Assembly: GCF_028372415.1 (NCBI RefSeq)
Contig: NC_092874.1
Coordinates: 335,996,651-336,060,650 of the forward strand
Source: Notamacropus eugenii
Lineage: Eukaryota; Chordata; Mammalia; Diprotodontia; Macropodidae
Direction of reading: 5' to 3'
DNA: 64,000 bases
A program made the translations under genes and the position numbers. Below, piece by piece: positions 1 to 11,654 of the stretch; position 1 is the stretch's first letter, and the number at the start of each line of letters is the position of its first letter. Under the pieces are notes generated by a model that searched no databases, was not told where the DNA came from, and saw only the letters and a program-made list of their open reading frames with translations.

Positions 1-389
1 ATGCTCACAATCTGTTTCTTGGTAACTGCCAACTGAACCAAACCAGATACTGCACTCCTGTTCCTGCCACGCTAACTCTAGATCTGTACCCCACTGAATA
101 ATCACAAGGTTCTATGACCCTTAAGATTTGAGAGAACTTAGGGACGATTCCCATAGGCCTGCTGTGGGAACTATTTACTCAAGACCTAAGAATGACTGTG
201 TTGTGGTCCAGACTCTTTATGGTTTTCATGTATATAAGCCCTACCTCTTCCCCAGCAAGTTAAACCCTCCTCAGGAAGGTGAACTTCGGCTTGCCAGTGT
301 TTTCCTCAGTCTGAAATTAATTAAACTTCTGCTTGATTCCTGATTCTCCTGTCTCTAGCCTGCTTTGTTTGGCTCTGGCCACCCACACA
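1..389 (+). mobile_element. ERV LTR, 3' portion (cut by window start)
   Basis: The block has the order of a retroviral LTR. A TATATAA box lies at 231-237, an ATTAAA poly(A) signal at 320-325, and a CT-rich U5-like stretch follows and ends near CACACA at about 389. No primer-binding site follows, so it is a solo or 3' LTR. The left edge is at or before position 1. The 71-codon open frame inside it is not a gene. Confidence 0.6.
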
Positions 390-2521
390 TTAGAGACCAG
401 TTGTTTTCCTGTCAACAATGCCATAGCAAGTTTGACAAAACTTAACAAGTCTAGCCAAAGTAATTTCAGTAGCATTATAAATAACCATCCTTAAACACTG
501 AAGACATAAATGTTGTACATAGAGTCAATAGATTAACATAGCTTTGAAAATTCACATAACCTTATAAGTACAAAGATGGGTTCACTATCACAAAAACCTT
601 TACCACAAATTAATTACATAAATAAGTGCCCTTCTCTGAAAATTCAGTCCAAGGCTCAACTAAACTTAAGATGAAGGCACATTACAATTGCACAGTTGTT
701 CAGCAAACAAAAAGCCCAAGTACAGAGATGCTATTGATTTCCCTTGGGGAGGAAGGGGGAGGAGGGAGAAGATAATTTCTGCCTGCAAGACACATTTGCC
801 AAATTTTATCTTTAAATGTGTCTTAAAGTCACAATTGCCTTTCCTGAAAAAAAAGCATTTTTTTCAAATCCACATACTAATTGTATTTAAAAGAAACCAA
901 GTCAGTTCAATTCATAATATACTTTGTACAAATAATCAGTAATTATTTCATGGAGTATTCAGGTGAGATCTAAAATTGTTGCTGTTTGTTAAAAAAAACA
1001 ACAACCAAAAAACATGTTCTTCATCTACACATACACACCATGTGGAAACCATTCGTCTTTTTCAGTGTATGCAGCATATCCAAGCATATTGCAGCATAGT
1101 CATCAATCACATAAAATAACTGTATTGCAAATCTTGCTTTTTAGAACTAAGATATTGTTCATAGAGTAAAGATCCTAGATTCTCACTGTAGTGACTTATA
1201 GTATTTATTCAAATTCACATTAGTTTTTCCATTCTGAACCTTGGTGAAAAATGCTGAAATAGAGCAAAAACAAACAGTAATAAAAACAAAAACAAAAAAC
1301 CTCTCCAGGTTCAAAAGCATCCTTGTGGCTTTAAAAAAATATGACAGATTTTGCTCTTGATTTCTTTTGTGGTTGCAAAGAACGGCTTTTGATAAACCTC
1401 TGAAACAAGTTTTTGCTGGGTCCTTCTTGTTTAGGTGAATTCACTGAAAAGGTCCTTTTCTGCCTTTGAAAAAATTTCTTCATATTTTCCTCTCACACTC
1501 TTTTATAATTTCTTATTGATGGAATATGGACATCCTGAGAACCTTAAAATCGTATGTGTTCAAGTCAACTTCAGGTTGTGTCAAAAATGTGGACAATAAC
1601 TTGCCAGCAAGATTTTCAAAGTACATTTGTCTCCAATTTCTCATTTTAGTTTAGTCACTTTAATAGCGCCTTGATTAACTTCTGGATTTGCAGGTTGCTG
1701 AGGCAGAATTGGGATTATTCATTGGAAGGGGTTCAGGTGCCGTCTGTCTGGACAGCTTGGTCAGACATGGTAGAGGGGCTGGGCTTTAGACAGAAAAGGG
1801 GCAGATTGTTGATAATGACTGTATCAGAGACGTACTCCAGAGGTTGGCAGCAAAAGGCAGCTGCAGAGGAGCAGGAGGAATGAGTATGGGCAAGGATGGG
1901 AGTGTATGCTCTAGTGGAAGATCCAGTCTCCAATCTATTCTTTAGAACTTCTCCATACCTACAACTGTTCTTTAGTGTGTGCCTTGCTATCATTGTATAT
2001 TTAACTTAGGTTAAAACCCACTCTTCCCACAGACATTGTATGAGTTTGTTGCAGAGTGTGCTCTAGGTATTGAAGGGAATGTTTTGTACCAACTATTTTT
2101 ACCATACCATCTGAGTAAAAGATAGTTGAGGCTATTGATTGATTATCAATCAGAAGCACACTGGTGGGGACTCTCCAGTGATAGAATTAGCACCACAAGT
2201 TTGCCCTTAGAATTTGGAGACAGAATAGTAGCTACTGTCTGGGGACCCTAAACCAGAAGGATGAATACAATTTGGGGGAGTGAGCCTAGAGGAGTGTTAT
2301 ATATGCATATGGTTTTAAATATTTAACTTTGAATATGCATAAAAATTGAAATATAGTTAATATTTGATATTTATATACCATTGTAAGGTCTGTGAAACAT
2401 CTTGCATATATTATCTGTTTTGATTTTCTCAACAATTCTGTGAGGTGGTGCCCTCATGCCGCTGCCTCTGTCACTCTCTCCACTCTGTATTCCCTCTCCC
2501 AATTATGACTTTAAAAATTCC
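390..2521. other. Intergenic, no gene seen
   Basis: This is AT-rich single-copy-looking DNA with only short chance open frames. A MIR-like remnant (minus sense, reading from a 'AAGGTCTGTGAAAC' core) lies at about 2378-2450. Nothing else is supported. Confidence 0.6.
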
Positions 2522-3187
2522 AGGGCCGGAGGAGCCAAGATGGCAGAGTAGAAAGATACACATATACTAGCTCCAAACCCACAGCCCATAAAATACCTGT
2601 AAAGAAGAACTCCCAACAAATTCTAGAGCAGCGGAAGCCACAGAACAACGGAGTGGAGGAGATTTCTGTTCCAGAGAGACCTGAAAAATCGACACCAAAG
2701 ATCCTTCTCACACCGGACCTGGAGCAGAGCCCAGCCTTGCCTTGGCCATGAGGCACCGAGAGGAGCAGATCCCAGCAGGCTTCAGGGACAAAATCTCCAG
2801 CAGCTGAGCAGGTCCCTCCACCCACGGGCACTAAAGGTCAGTGAGAGAATCTTTTTGGCTGGCCTAGAGGGGAACTGGGTGTCCCCATAACTCAGGCCCC
2901 ATCGGGAGGCAGCAGCAGATAGGGGCTCCCAAAGCAGGCAGGAGCTTGGATCCATTGTTGAAGGTCTCCACATAAACCCCCTGAGGGAACTGAGTCCTGT
3001 GAGGCGGCCCTGCCCCGACCTGAGCACCTAAACTTAATCTCACACTGACTAGCAGTCCCGCCCCCCGCCAAAGCCCTGAGGCTGGGAAGCAGCATTTGGA
3101 TCTCAGACCCCAAGTGCTGGCTGGGCAGATCTGTAGGCGAGGTGTGGGTGGAGAGGACACTCAGAAGTCAAGTCACTGGCTGGGAAA

Positions 3188-4225
3188 ATGCCCAGAAAAG
3201 GGGGAAAAAATAAGACCATAGAAGGCTACTTTCTTGGTGAACAGATATCTCCTCCCATCCTTTCAGATGAGGAAGAACAAGGCTTACCATCAGGGAAAGA
3301 CATAGAAGTCAAGGCTTCTATATCCCAAACATCCAGAATAAATATTCAATGGGCTCAGGCCATGGAAGAGCTCAAAAAGGATTTTGAAAATCAAGTTAGA
3401 GAGGTGGAGGAAAAACTGGGAAGAGAAATGAGAGAGATGTAAGAAAAGCATGAAAAGCAGGTCCACACCTTGCTAAAGGAGACCCCAAAAAATGCTGAAG
3501 AAAATAACACCTTAAAAATAGGCTAACTCAATTGGCAAAAGAGGTTCAAAAAGCCAATGAGGAGAAGAATGCTTTCAAAAGCAGAATTAGCCAAATGGAA
3601 AAGGAGGTTCAAAAGCTCACTGAAGAAAATAGTTCTTTCAAAATTAGAATGGAACAGATGGAGGCCAATGACTTATGAGAAACCAAGAAATCACAAAACA
3701 AAACCAAAAGAATGAAAAAATGGAAGATAATGTGAAATATCTCATTGGAAAAACAACTGACCTGGAAAATAGATCCAGGAGAGACAATTTAAAAATTATG
3801 GGACTACCTGAAAGCCTTGATCAAAAAGAGCCTAGACATCATCTTTCATGAAATTATCAAGGAAAACTGCCCTGAGATTCTAGAACCAGAGGGCAAAATA
3901 AGTATTCAAGGAATCCACAGATCACTTCCTGAAAGAGATCCAAAAAAGAGAAACTCCTAGGAACATTGTGGCCAAATTCCAGAGTTCCCAGGTCAAGGAG
4001 AAAATATTGCAAGCAGCTAGAAAGAAACAATTCAAGTATTGTGGAAATACAATCAGGATAACACAAGATCTAGCAGCTTCTACATTAAGGGATCAAAGGG
4101 CATGGAATATGATATTCCAGAAGTCAAAGGAACTAGGACTAAAACCAAGAATCACCTACCCAGCAAAACTGAGTATAATACTTCAGGGGAAAAATTGGTC
4201 TTTCAATGAAATAGAGGACTTTTAA
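3188..4225 (+). pseudogene. HAL1 ORF1p relic
   Basis: This is an L1-type ORF1 nucleic-acid-binding protein. It begins MPRKGGKNKT and has an N-terminal coiled coil, an RRM-like part and a C-terminal domain ending ...NEIEDF at 4225. It is broken: there is a stop at 3440-3442 and several frame changes. At about 3670-3680 it shows the same GACTTATGAGA junction as the minus-strand copy at 11.65 kb, where the coiled-coil part ends and a new ATG opens. Not functional as it stands. Confidence 0.8.
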
Positions 4226-4410
4226 GCATTCTTGATGAAAAGACCAGAGCTGAAAAGAAAATTTGACTTTCCAACACAAGAATGAAGAGAAGCATGAAAA
4301 GGTAAACAGTCATAAGGGACTTACTAAAGTTGAACTGTTTACATTCCTACATGGAAAGACAATATTTGTAACTCTTGAAACTTTTCAGTATCTGGGTAGT
4401 TGGTGGGATT

Positions 4411-4454
4411 ACACACACATACACACACACACACACACACACGCACACACACAG
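4411..4454. repeat. (AC)n microsatellite
   Basis: Near-perfect AC dinucleotide run within the 3' region of HAL1 copy 1. The same tract occurs at the homologous place in the other two HAL1 copies, so it came with the element. Confidence 0.9.
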
Positions 4455-4516
4455 AGACAAAGAGCACAGAGTGAATTGAATAGGATGGGATCGCATCTTA
4501 TAAAAATGAAATTAAG

Positions 4517-5439
4517 CTCCTTGATCATTAGTGTTCCCTCCCTCCTCCTCTGACTGAATCTCCCCAACCTACCTTCTTGGGAGCCTTCTTCCAAGAGAGT
4601 CATGATGATGTGGAATGGAAGTACCTTGAAGACTTGAGCATATGTAGATATTCTGACTCATTTGCTAATGTGTGAAAGAAAGCTGATATTGCTCTGCTGA
4701 GTCTGAGGCAAATACCAAGTAATAAATCAGGAAAGAAAAGAAAGGGAAAAGAACTGGAAAGGAGTGGCAGCAATTTGCCATGGGGAATTTTGTGTTTTTT
4801 GGAGAAAAGGAAAATAAATTCCTTTAGAAAAGTTACTAAGAAAATCTTTCTCGCATTGAATCATGCTAATCCATAAAATTTAATATTGAGTCAGATGTTT
4901 TCCCAGCCTTACTGTGTGAGTGACCCTCAGAAGCTACATTAACTCCTCTGGGATGTAAGGCTATTAATTAGTATTTCATTTCAATAGTTTACTAAGCCAA
5001 TAGCCTGAAAGAGATAGTGTAATTCTAACTTACTACTTTAATACTTCAAATGCATATTATTTCATTATATTCTCTATCAGTGCAGATAGTAAGCCCTTTA
5101 TGCCTTAGTAGATAGTCTTTTAGAATTGCCTCAGGTGAAAAACTCTGATGGGAAGTCCTTGGGTAATAAACGTTTCCTGTTTCAGGTCTTGGTCCTTACA
5201 CGGCAGATCTGTAGCTTGTCACCTTTCCAATTTCACTGGAACAAAAGTTTGTCTTCTAGTGGTATGGTCTTCAAAAATTCAGAATCACTTCTTTGCCATT
5301 TCTTCCACTGGAGAAGGACTTAATAATGTCTGGCTTTTTCATATAAATATGACACCACTGATGCATACCATCAGCATGTTTAGTTGCTTTTTCCCAGTGG
5401 TAGTGATTAAATTAATGATGACATTCCATTTCTGTCATT
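4517..5439. other. Intergenic, no gene seen
   Basis: No family signature recognised. The open frames of 65 and 106 codons here overlap in different frames, lack recognisable motifs, and look like chance. Confidence 0.5.
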
Positions 5440-5565
5440 TAGTAGACTGGAAAGAGCTCTGGTTTTGAACTGAAAGGATCTAGGTTTGAAGTATGGTTCT
5501 GTTGTTTACAACCCAGGTGACTGGACAAGTTATTGTGGGCCTCATTTTCCTCATCTATAATAATA
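5440..5565 (+). mobile_element. MIR-type SINE fragment
   Basis: Contains the MIR-like run from 'GGAAAGAGCTCTGG' through '...CATTTTCCTCATCTATAA', the usual tRNA-derived/core order in plus sense. Confidence 0.6.
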
Positions 5566-5735
5566 ATAGCTAACATTTCTATCATACTTTAAGGTCTGCA
5601 AAGTGCTTTATCAATATTATTTCATTTCATCTACACAACAACTTTGGGAGGTAGGTATTATTATTATCTACATTTTATAGATGAAGAAACTGAGATTGAG
5701 GGAGGTTAGATAACACATACCTTGTCATACACTTT
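5566..5735 (-). mobile_element. MIR/CORE-type SINE, minus
   Basis: Plus strand reads '...TAAGGTCTGCAAAGTGCTTT...GAGGTAGGTATTATTATTAT...GATGAAGAAACTGAG', the reverse complement of a MIR-like 3' half. Confidence 0.7.
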
Positions 5736-5754
5736 GTTATTTCTCCTGGTTTTT

Positions 5755-5990
5755 TGGTTGAATAATTTTTTGGTCCTGTCCAACTTTCTGTGACCCCATT
5801 TGGGATTTCCTTGGTAAAGATACTGGAGTGGCTTGCCATTTCCTTCTTCAGTTCATTTTACAGATGAGAAAACTGAGACAAACAGAGTTAAGTGATTTGC
5901 CCAGGGCTACAAAGTTATCAAGTTTCTGAGACCAATCTCTCTGACTTCAGGCCTGGCACTCTATCTACTGTGCCACCTAGCTCCTGTAAT
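5755..5990 (-). mobile_element. tRNA-derived marsupial SINE, minus
   Basis: Reverse complement of the abundant SINE whose head reads roughly 'gtggcacagtggatagag' and whose tail resembles RTE ends. On the plus strand the copy runs from 'CCTGTCCAACTTTCTGTGAC' to 'GTGCCACCTAGCTCC'. Confidence 0.85.
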
Positions 5991-6589
5991 CAATCCTAAA
6001 TCAAGCAAGTGCCCTGATTAGGAGTAGGTTACAAGCCAACACTAATTCATTTATTGAGGGCTTAAAACTAGATCTTAGTCCTGAACTGTTGTAACAGAAG
6101 TTGAGGAGAGAATTAGACTCTATATGTCACTGAAGAGGAACAGAGAACTCTTTGGGACATAGAAGCTATAAGCAGATGACACGTACTTAAAGTGAGGGGG
6201 GTGAGGGAAAGGAGAGAGAGAAGCCTGAAGACGTTGGTTGAGTCCAGAACTCAAAGCAGAGCACTAGGAAACAGAGACAAAAATGAGAGATTTGAGTCAG
6301 AGCATGGGACCTTATAACAACACACCCCACACCCTTCCAGATTGTATTGGCAGTGGCATTCAAATTACAAAAGAGGTAAGGTCAAACAAGTCCCACTCAA
6401 CTCATCAAAGAATGTCAGAGGCAATTAGTCCAAGAACAAAGTCCCAATCAAAGAACTGATGCTGCATATATGAGCAACCCCCACCCCTGGCACAATTGAA
6501 AAATACTACCAGTTAAGAGAAGTCCAAGTGGTAAAGCAGAAGAGTTATCCCATAATGCCTATAAGTAGAGTTTCATAGAAAGAAATGGT
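5991..6589. other. Intergenic, no gene seen
   Basis: No repeat family or gene recognised in this stretch. Confidence 0.4.
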
Positions 6590-7700
6590 TTAGCCACAAA
6601 GATTATAAGAATGGATGGAAGAAATTAAATAAGAGATAATAAATGAAATTAGACTTCTAAAGGAAAAAATTAGGAAGAGAATAGTTTAGAACAGAAGGTG
6701 AAAAACCTTACCCAAATTATGGATCCTCTGAGAAATAGAATGGAGAAAATATCACAATGACTCCACGGGGCAACAAGAAATATTAGAACAAATTATGGAT
6801 CCTCTGAGAAATAGAATGGAGAAAATATCACAATGACTCCATGGGGCAACAACAAATATTAGAACAAAGTCACAAGATTGAAAAAATAGAAGAATATGTA
6901 AGTTATACTATCAAAAATGCCTTACCTTACAGGTAGAGAAAGGATAATTTAAGAATCATCTGATTCCCCGATGAAAATCATGCGTGATCAAACAAAAACT
7001 TTGGACACCATAGTTAAAGAAATTATAAATAAAAACTTCTTCAATCTACTACAACCAAAATGCTAACCAAATAGAAAAAAAAAAACCACACTGATTATCT
7101 CTTGAAAGAAACTCCATACTGAAAACACCCAATAATGTCATAATCAAAATCCAGAGCTTTTGGGTTAAAGGGGAAAAAAAAACGTACTCCAAGCAGTCAG
7201 AAAAGCAAAAGTTCAATTTCTAAGGAAACACAGACAGTATTACACAAGATAGGGCTATATGTGCCAAAAGTGAGAGAAAATCTTGGAAAACAGTATAGGA
7301 TAAAGGCTCATAATACAGAATAAATTACCCTGCAAAACTGATTAGAATCTTTCAGAGAAAAGAGATATCTCTAATAGAATAGAGGACTGTCAAGCATTGG
7401 TAACGAAAACATAAAGACTGATTTGAAATTTGTAATTTTCTCCAAGTACTGGGATAAGGACACACTACTTGACAAAAACTGTGAAAACTGGAGAGCAGCC
7501 TGGAAAAAATTAAGTTCAGAGCAACAAGTCACACCTTATAGAGGTGAGAAAGAAGACCTAGATATTAAAATATATTTTAAACAAATTAGAGGACAACAAA
7601 GAGAATAAAAGAATTCTTGACCGAACAAGATACAGAGAAGATCATAGGAGATAAAAATGGACAATTTGGTTGCATAAATTCAAGTTTTTATAAAAAAAAA
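6590..7700 (+). mobile_element. Old L1 relic: ORF1 then ORF2 3' part
   Basis: 6590-7420 decodes in shifting frames as an L1 ORF1-like protein: an RRM-like piece around 6945-6985 (KDNLRII-like) and a C-terminal piece near 7210-7400. 7425-7690 matches the 3' part of L1 ORF2 (same segment as 26.76-27.4 kb). Most of ORF2 is missing, so this is one internally deleted L1 or two fragments. Many stops; not functional. It is more diverged than the HAL1 copies. Confidence 0.65.
6714..6865 (+). repeat. 76-bp tandem duplication inside L1 ORF1 relic
   Basis: Unit 6714-6789 (starting AAATTATGGATCCTCTGAGA) is repeated at 6790-6865 with only a couple of differences (CCACGGGG vs CCATGGGG; AACAAGAAA vs AACAACAAA). 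Confidence 0.95.
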
Positions 7701-7839
7701 TTGATATAATTAGAATTGGACAGGAAGTAGTTAATTGGAATCTACTAATCATGCCACCAGCCTTCTGATATGGCTCCTTGACCCACCGGAATTTGGACTC
7801 CTTGGGCTCTGATAGGCAAGTTTTCACCTTGTCTTGACC

Positions 7840-8210
7840 AAAAACAGCTCACTTACTCTTTTCCCAGCAATTTCCCAACTATGCCCTCTGCACTCTAGTC
7901 ATTTACTGGCTCTCACTGAAACTCAGGCTGCTCCCCAATACCTTGAGAGCAGATAGATGAGCATTTATCTTATATTGACTGGAACCAGGCCATTACAGTA
8001 GTCATGCCCAAAACATGCCTCCCTGTACATACCTTCCTTTGCTTCTTTTCTATTTTTGGGCTCTAGCTTCCCTAAATATATAGTCTTCTAGTGTCTGAAT
8101 GTAAACTCCTTGAGGGTAAGGGCTGGCTCGCTTTCATATTTATATCCCTAGTACTTAATGCACTGATTGACACAGAGTGTTTAATAATTGCTTTTTCATT
8201 CATTCCAAAA
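7840..8210 (+). mobile_element. L2 LINE 3' end
   Basis: Ends with the L2 3' signature: '...AAACTCCTTGAGGGTAAGGG...' then '...AGTACTTAATGCACTG...' and '...TTTAATAATTGCTTTTTCATTCATT'. Non-coding tail of a 5'-truncated copy. Confidence 0.7.
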
Positions 8211-8744
8211 AAATTTATGCTTCAAATTTCTCTGCTATAGTGCTGATATCAAGGATATATAGAATAATGATAATATATAGAAACAAGAGCCATTCTTCAA
8301 CAGATAAATGGTCAAAGGATTTTTCATGTTCATAATAAGAAGGAAAAATTTAAAAATAAAAGACAAATTTATTTTAAACTTATAGAAACACTTTTTGTTA
8401 GAATAGCATTTGTATTGAGCAGGACATTTTCCTTCAAATCCATGTTTATGAGTTCTCATCAAGGAACAACATTTCTAAATAACACAATGGTTAAAAGTTG
8501 TATATTTTATTGAGTCAGAGTGTGCATAAAACTAATAACAATGATAATATCACATTTATAAAATCATTTGAAGTATGTAAGCTCATCCCTAACAAGAACC
8601 ATATGAAAGATAGTTCATACATTTAATCAAAAGTTGCCTAAGTACTGTAGAATGAATATTACTGAGGCAAAAAGTAAGAGAAAACAGTTAATTGGTGACT
8701 AAAAGAAGGTGTTTGGATTTAGAATTTTAATTTGAGTCTCATTT
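8211..8744. other. Intergenic, no gene seen
   Basis: AT-rich stretch without recognised elements. The 75-codon minus open frame is low-complexity and looks like chance. Confidence 0.4.
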
Positions 8745-8995
8745 GCTGCAATGGATAGAGATAGATGATACAGTGAACAGTATGCTGGACTCAGAGTCTG
8801 GAAGACCTGAATTCAAGTCTGGCCTCAGACACTTGATAGCTATATGATCCTGAGTAAGTCACAACCTGTTTGCCACCGATTCCCCATTTGTAAAATGAGG
8901 ATAAAAGCACCAAGCTCACAGGATTGTTGTGAGGATAAAATTAGTTGATTTTTGTAAAGCACTTTGCAAACCTCAGAGGGCTATTATTATCATAT
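8745..8995 (+). mobile_element. tRNA-derived/MIR-like SINE, plus
   Basis: Reads '...GACTCAGAGTCTGGAAGACCTGAATTC...' (in two pieces), then '...GTAAAATGAGGATAAAAGCACC' and ends '...GTAAAGCACTTTGCAAACCT'. This is the SINE head followed by a MIR-type tail. Confidence 0.8.
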
Positions 8996-9129
8996 TTTTT
9001 TTTGGAAATGATGTTTGGTAGTACTAGGGAAGAAGGACCAGGCAGCTGCTAGGGCCTCAGCTTACCACTCACATCTCTCATAGATTTGTGAATGATTTGG
9101 AGAAGATTAGCACCTAGACTATGGAAGGT

Positions 9130-9430
9130 TGTTGTTGTGTTTGTCCTTCATTTTTGAAGAGGACCATGACATCTGGAAAATGATGACAGACTTGGGGTTG
9201 ACTTTGATTTGAGTGAGGGAGGGCAGTGCAAGGTCATCAGCCTCACTTTCTCCTTCTGAGCCATCTGGATCCTGTGGCCTGATATTCATCAGGAGCACTG
9301 GAGATGTCTCAGGAGGCAATGGGAGACCTTTGCTCTTTTAGGCTAAGGCTTTTTCAGGTACTCATTTAAAGTGAAGTAATGCTCATTCAGGGAATAGGTC
9401 TCGCCTCTTCACTTGTAGATCCTTCAGGTC
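9130..9430 (+). mobile_element. Marsupial repeat 'A' (GAAGAGGACCATGACATC family), plus
   Basis: An abundant repeat with at least eight copies in this window. Landmarks are GAAGAGGACCATGACATC, then GAGTGAGGGAGGGC, then CATCAGGAGCACTGGAGATG. I do not know its published name. It may be the 3' part or a SINE derivative of an RTE-type LINE. The 66-codon frame in it is a shadow. Confidence 0.75.
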
Positions 9431-11102
9431 TTGATGCTAATTTTTAGGAATCTCATTTATGGCCTGTTCAATTTCTTTTTCTAATATAGATTTATTTAAG
9501 TATTCTAAATTCTGTTCTGTTAATCCAGGCACTTTATAGTTTTGTAAGTATTCTTCCATTTCACTTAAATTGTTAAACTTATTGGCATATAATTGGGCAA
9601 AATAACTTATAATAATTACTTTGATTTTATCCTCACTAGTGGCATATTTGCACTTTTCATACTAGCAACTTGGTTCTCTTTTTAAAAATCGTATTAACTG
9701 GTTAAAGGATATGAAGAGGCAATTTTCAGAGGAAGAAATTAAAGATACCTATAATCATATGAAAAAATGCTCTAAATCACTTTTGATTAGAGAGATGCAA
9801 ATCAAAACACACCTGTCAGATTGGCTAACATGACAGAACAGGAAAATGATAAATGTTGGAGAGGATGTGGGAGAGTTGGAACACTAATACACTGCTGGTG
9901 GAGCTGGGAGCTAATCCAACCCTTCTGGAGAGCAATTTGGAACTATGCCCAAAGGGCCACAAAAATGTGCATACCCTTTGATCCAGCAATATCACTTCTA
10001 AGACTGTATCCCCAAGAGATCACAAAAATGGGAAAGGGTCCCGCGTGTACAAAAATATATATTTTTTATTTAACTTTTAACATTCATTTTCACAAAATTT
10101 TGGGTTCCAAATTTTCTCCCCTTTTGTCCCCTCCCCCCATCCCAAAATACCCAGCATTCTAATTGCCCCTATCACCAATCTGCCCTCTCTTCTATCATCC
10201 CTCTCTGCCCTTGTCTCCATCTTCTCTTTTGTTCTGTAGGGCCAAATAACTTTCTATACCCCTTTACCTGTATTTCTTATTTCCTAGTAGCAAGAACAGT
10301 ACTCGACAGTTGTTCCTAAAACTTTGAGTTCGAACTTCTCTTCCTCCCTCCCACCCCACCCCTTCCCTTTGGAAGGCAAGCAATTCAATATAGGCCATAT
10401 CTGTGTAGTTTTGCAAATGACTTCCATAATAGTCATGTTGTATAAGACTAACTATATTTCCTTCATCCTATCCTGTCCCCCATTACTTCTATTCTCTCTT
10501 TTGATCCTGTCTATCCCCAAGAGTGCTGACTTCAAATTGCTCCCTCCTCCCATTGCTCTCCCTTCCATCATCCCCCCCACCCTGCTTATCCCCTTCACCC
10601 CCACTTTCCTGTTTTGTAAGATAGGTTTTCATACCAAAATGAGTGTGCATTTTATTCCTTCCTTTAGTGGAATATGATGAGAGTAAACTTCATGTTTTTC
10701 TCTCACCTCCCCTCTTTATCCCTCCACTAATAAGTCTTTTGCTTGCCTCTTTTATGAGAGATAATTTGCCCCATTCCATTTCTCCCTTTCTCCTCCTAAA
10801 ATATTTCTCTCTCACTGTTTGATTTCATTTTTTTAAGATATGATCCCATCCTCTTCAATTCACTCTGTGCACTCTGTCTCTATGTATGTGTGCGTGCATG
10901 TGTGTGTGTGTGTGCGTAATCCCACCCAGTACCCAGATACTGAAAAGTTTCAAGAGTTACAAATATAGTCTTTCCATGTAGGAATGTAAACAGTTCAACT
11001 TTAGTAAGTCCCTTATGACTGTTTACCTTTTCATGCTTCTCTTCATTCTTGTGTTTGAAAGTCAAATTTTCTTTTCAGCTCTGGTCTTTTCATCAAGAAT
11101 GC

Positions 11103-11654
11103 TTAAAAGTCCTCTATTTCATTGAAAGACCAATTTTTCCCCTGAAGTATTATACTCAGTTTTGCTGGGTAGGTGATTCTTGGTTTTAGTCCTAGTTCCT
11201 TTGACTTCTGGAATATCATATTCCATGCCCTTTGATCCCTTAATGTAGAAGCTGCTAGATCTTGTGTTATCCTGATTGTATTTCCACAATACTTGAATTG
11301 TTTCTTTCTAGCTGCTTGCAATATTTTCTCCTTGACCTGGGAACTCTGGAATTTGGCCACAATGTTCCTAGGAGTTTCTCTTTTTGGATCTCTTTCAGGA
11401 AGTGGTCTGTGGATTCCTTGAATACTTATTTTGCCCTCCGGTTCTAGATTATCAGGGCAGTTTTCCTTGATAATTTCATGAAAGATGATGTCTAGCCTCT
11501 TCTTTTGATCATGGCTTTCAGGTAGTCCCATAATTTTTAAATTGTCTCTCCTGGATCTATTTTCCAGGTCAATTGTTTTTCCAATGAGATATTTCACATT
11601 ATCTTCCATTTTTTCATTCTTTTGGTTTTGTTTTGTGATTTCTTGGTTTCTCAT
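11103..11654 (-). CDS. HAL1 ORF1, 3' half (RRM + CTD), 183 codons
   Basis: Opens at ATG 11654-11652, overlapping the TGA of the upstream half by ATGA. Contains an RRM-like domain (SRRDNLKIMGLPE at residues 34-46; PRNIVAKFQSSQVKEKILQA at 95-114) and the L1 ORF1p C-terminal domain (IRITQDLAASTLRDQRAWN from 127, then LKPRITYPAKL). Known role of the family: single-stranded nucleic-acid binding and chaperone activity in the L1 particle. Whether this half is ever translated is unknown. It is remarkably intact. Confidence 0.75.
   Translation of the reverse strand: MRNQEITKQNQKNEKMEDNVKYLIGKTIDLENRSRRDNLKIMGLPESHDQKKRLDIIFHEIIKENCPDNLEPEGKISIQGIHRPLPERDPKRETPRNIVAKFQSSQVKEKILQAARKKQFKYCGNTIRITQDLAASTLRDQRAWNMIFQKSKELGLKPRITYPAKLSIILQGKNWSFNEIEDF

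Larger units (their letters stand above)
2522..4516 (+). mobile_element. HAL1 (ORF1-only L1-type) copy 1, 3' truncated
   Basis: The copy starts with the marsupial L1/HAL1 5' end (GGAGGAGCCAAGATGGCAGA at about 2526). It has a roughly 665-bp 5' UTR, a decayed ORF1 starting at 3188, then the HAL1 3' region with an (AC)n tract. No ORF2 follows. It aligns with the copies at 10.06-12.81 kb and 34.1-36.8 kb but stops at about 4516, where the others continue for about 0.8 kb of purine-rich 3' UTR. Confidence 0.8.

Noticed and set aside
2511..3160. Minus open frames of 73-106 codons at the start of HAL1 copy 1
   Set aside because: Antisense of the GC-rich HAL1 5' UTR; the same frames appear opposite the other HAL1 copy.
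7620..7660. A GATACAGAGAAGAT match reminiscent of U6 snRNA
   Set aside because: The surrounding sequence fits the 3' part of L1 ORF2 and not U6; the rest of U6 is absent.
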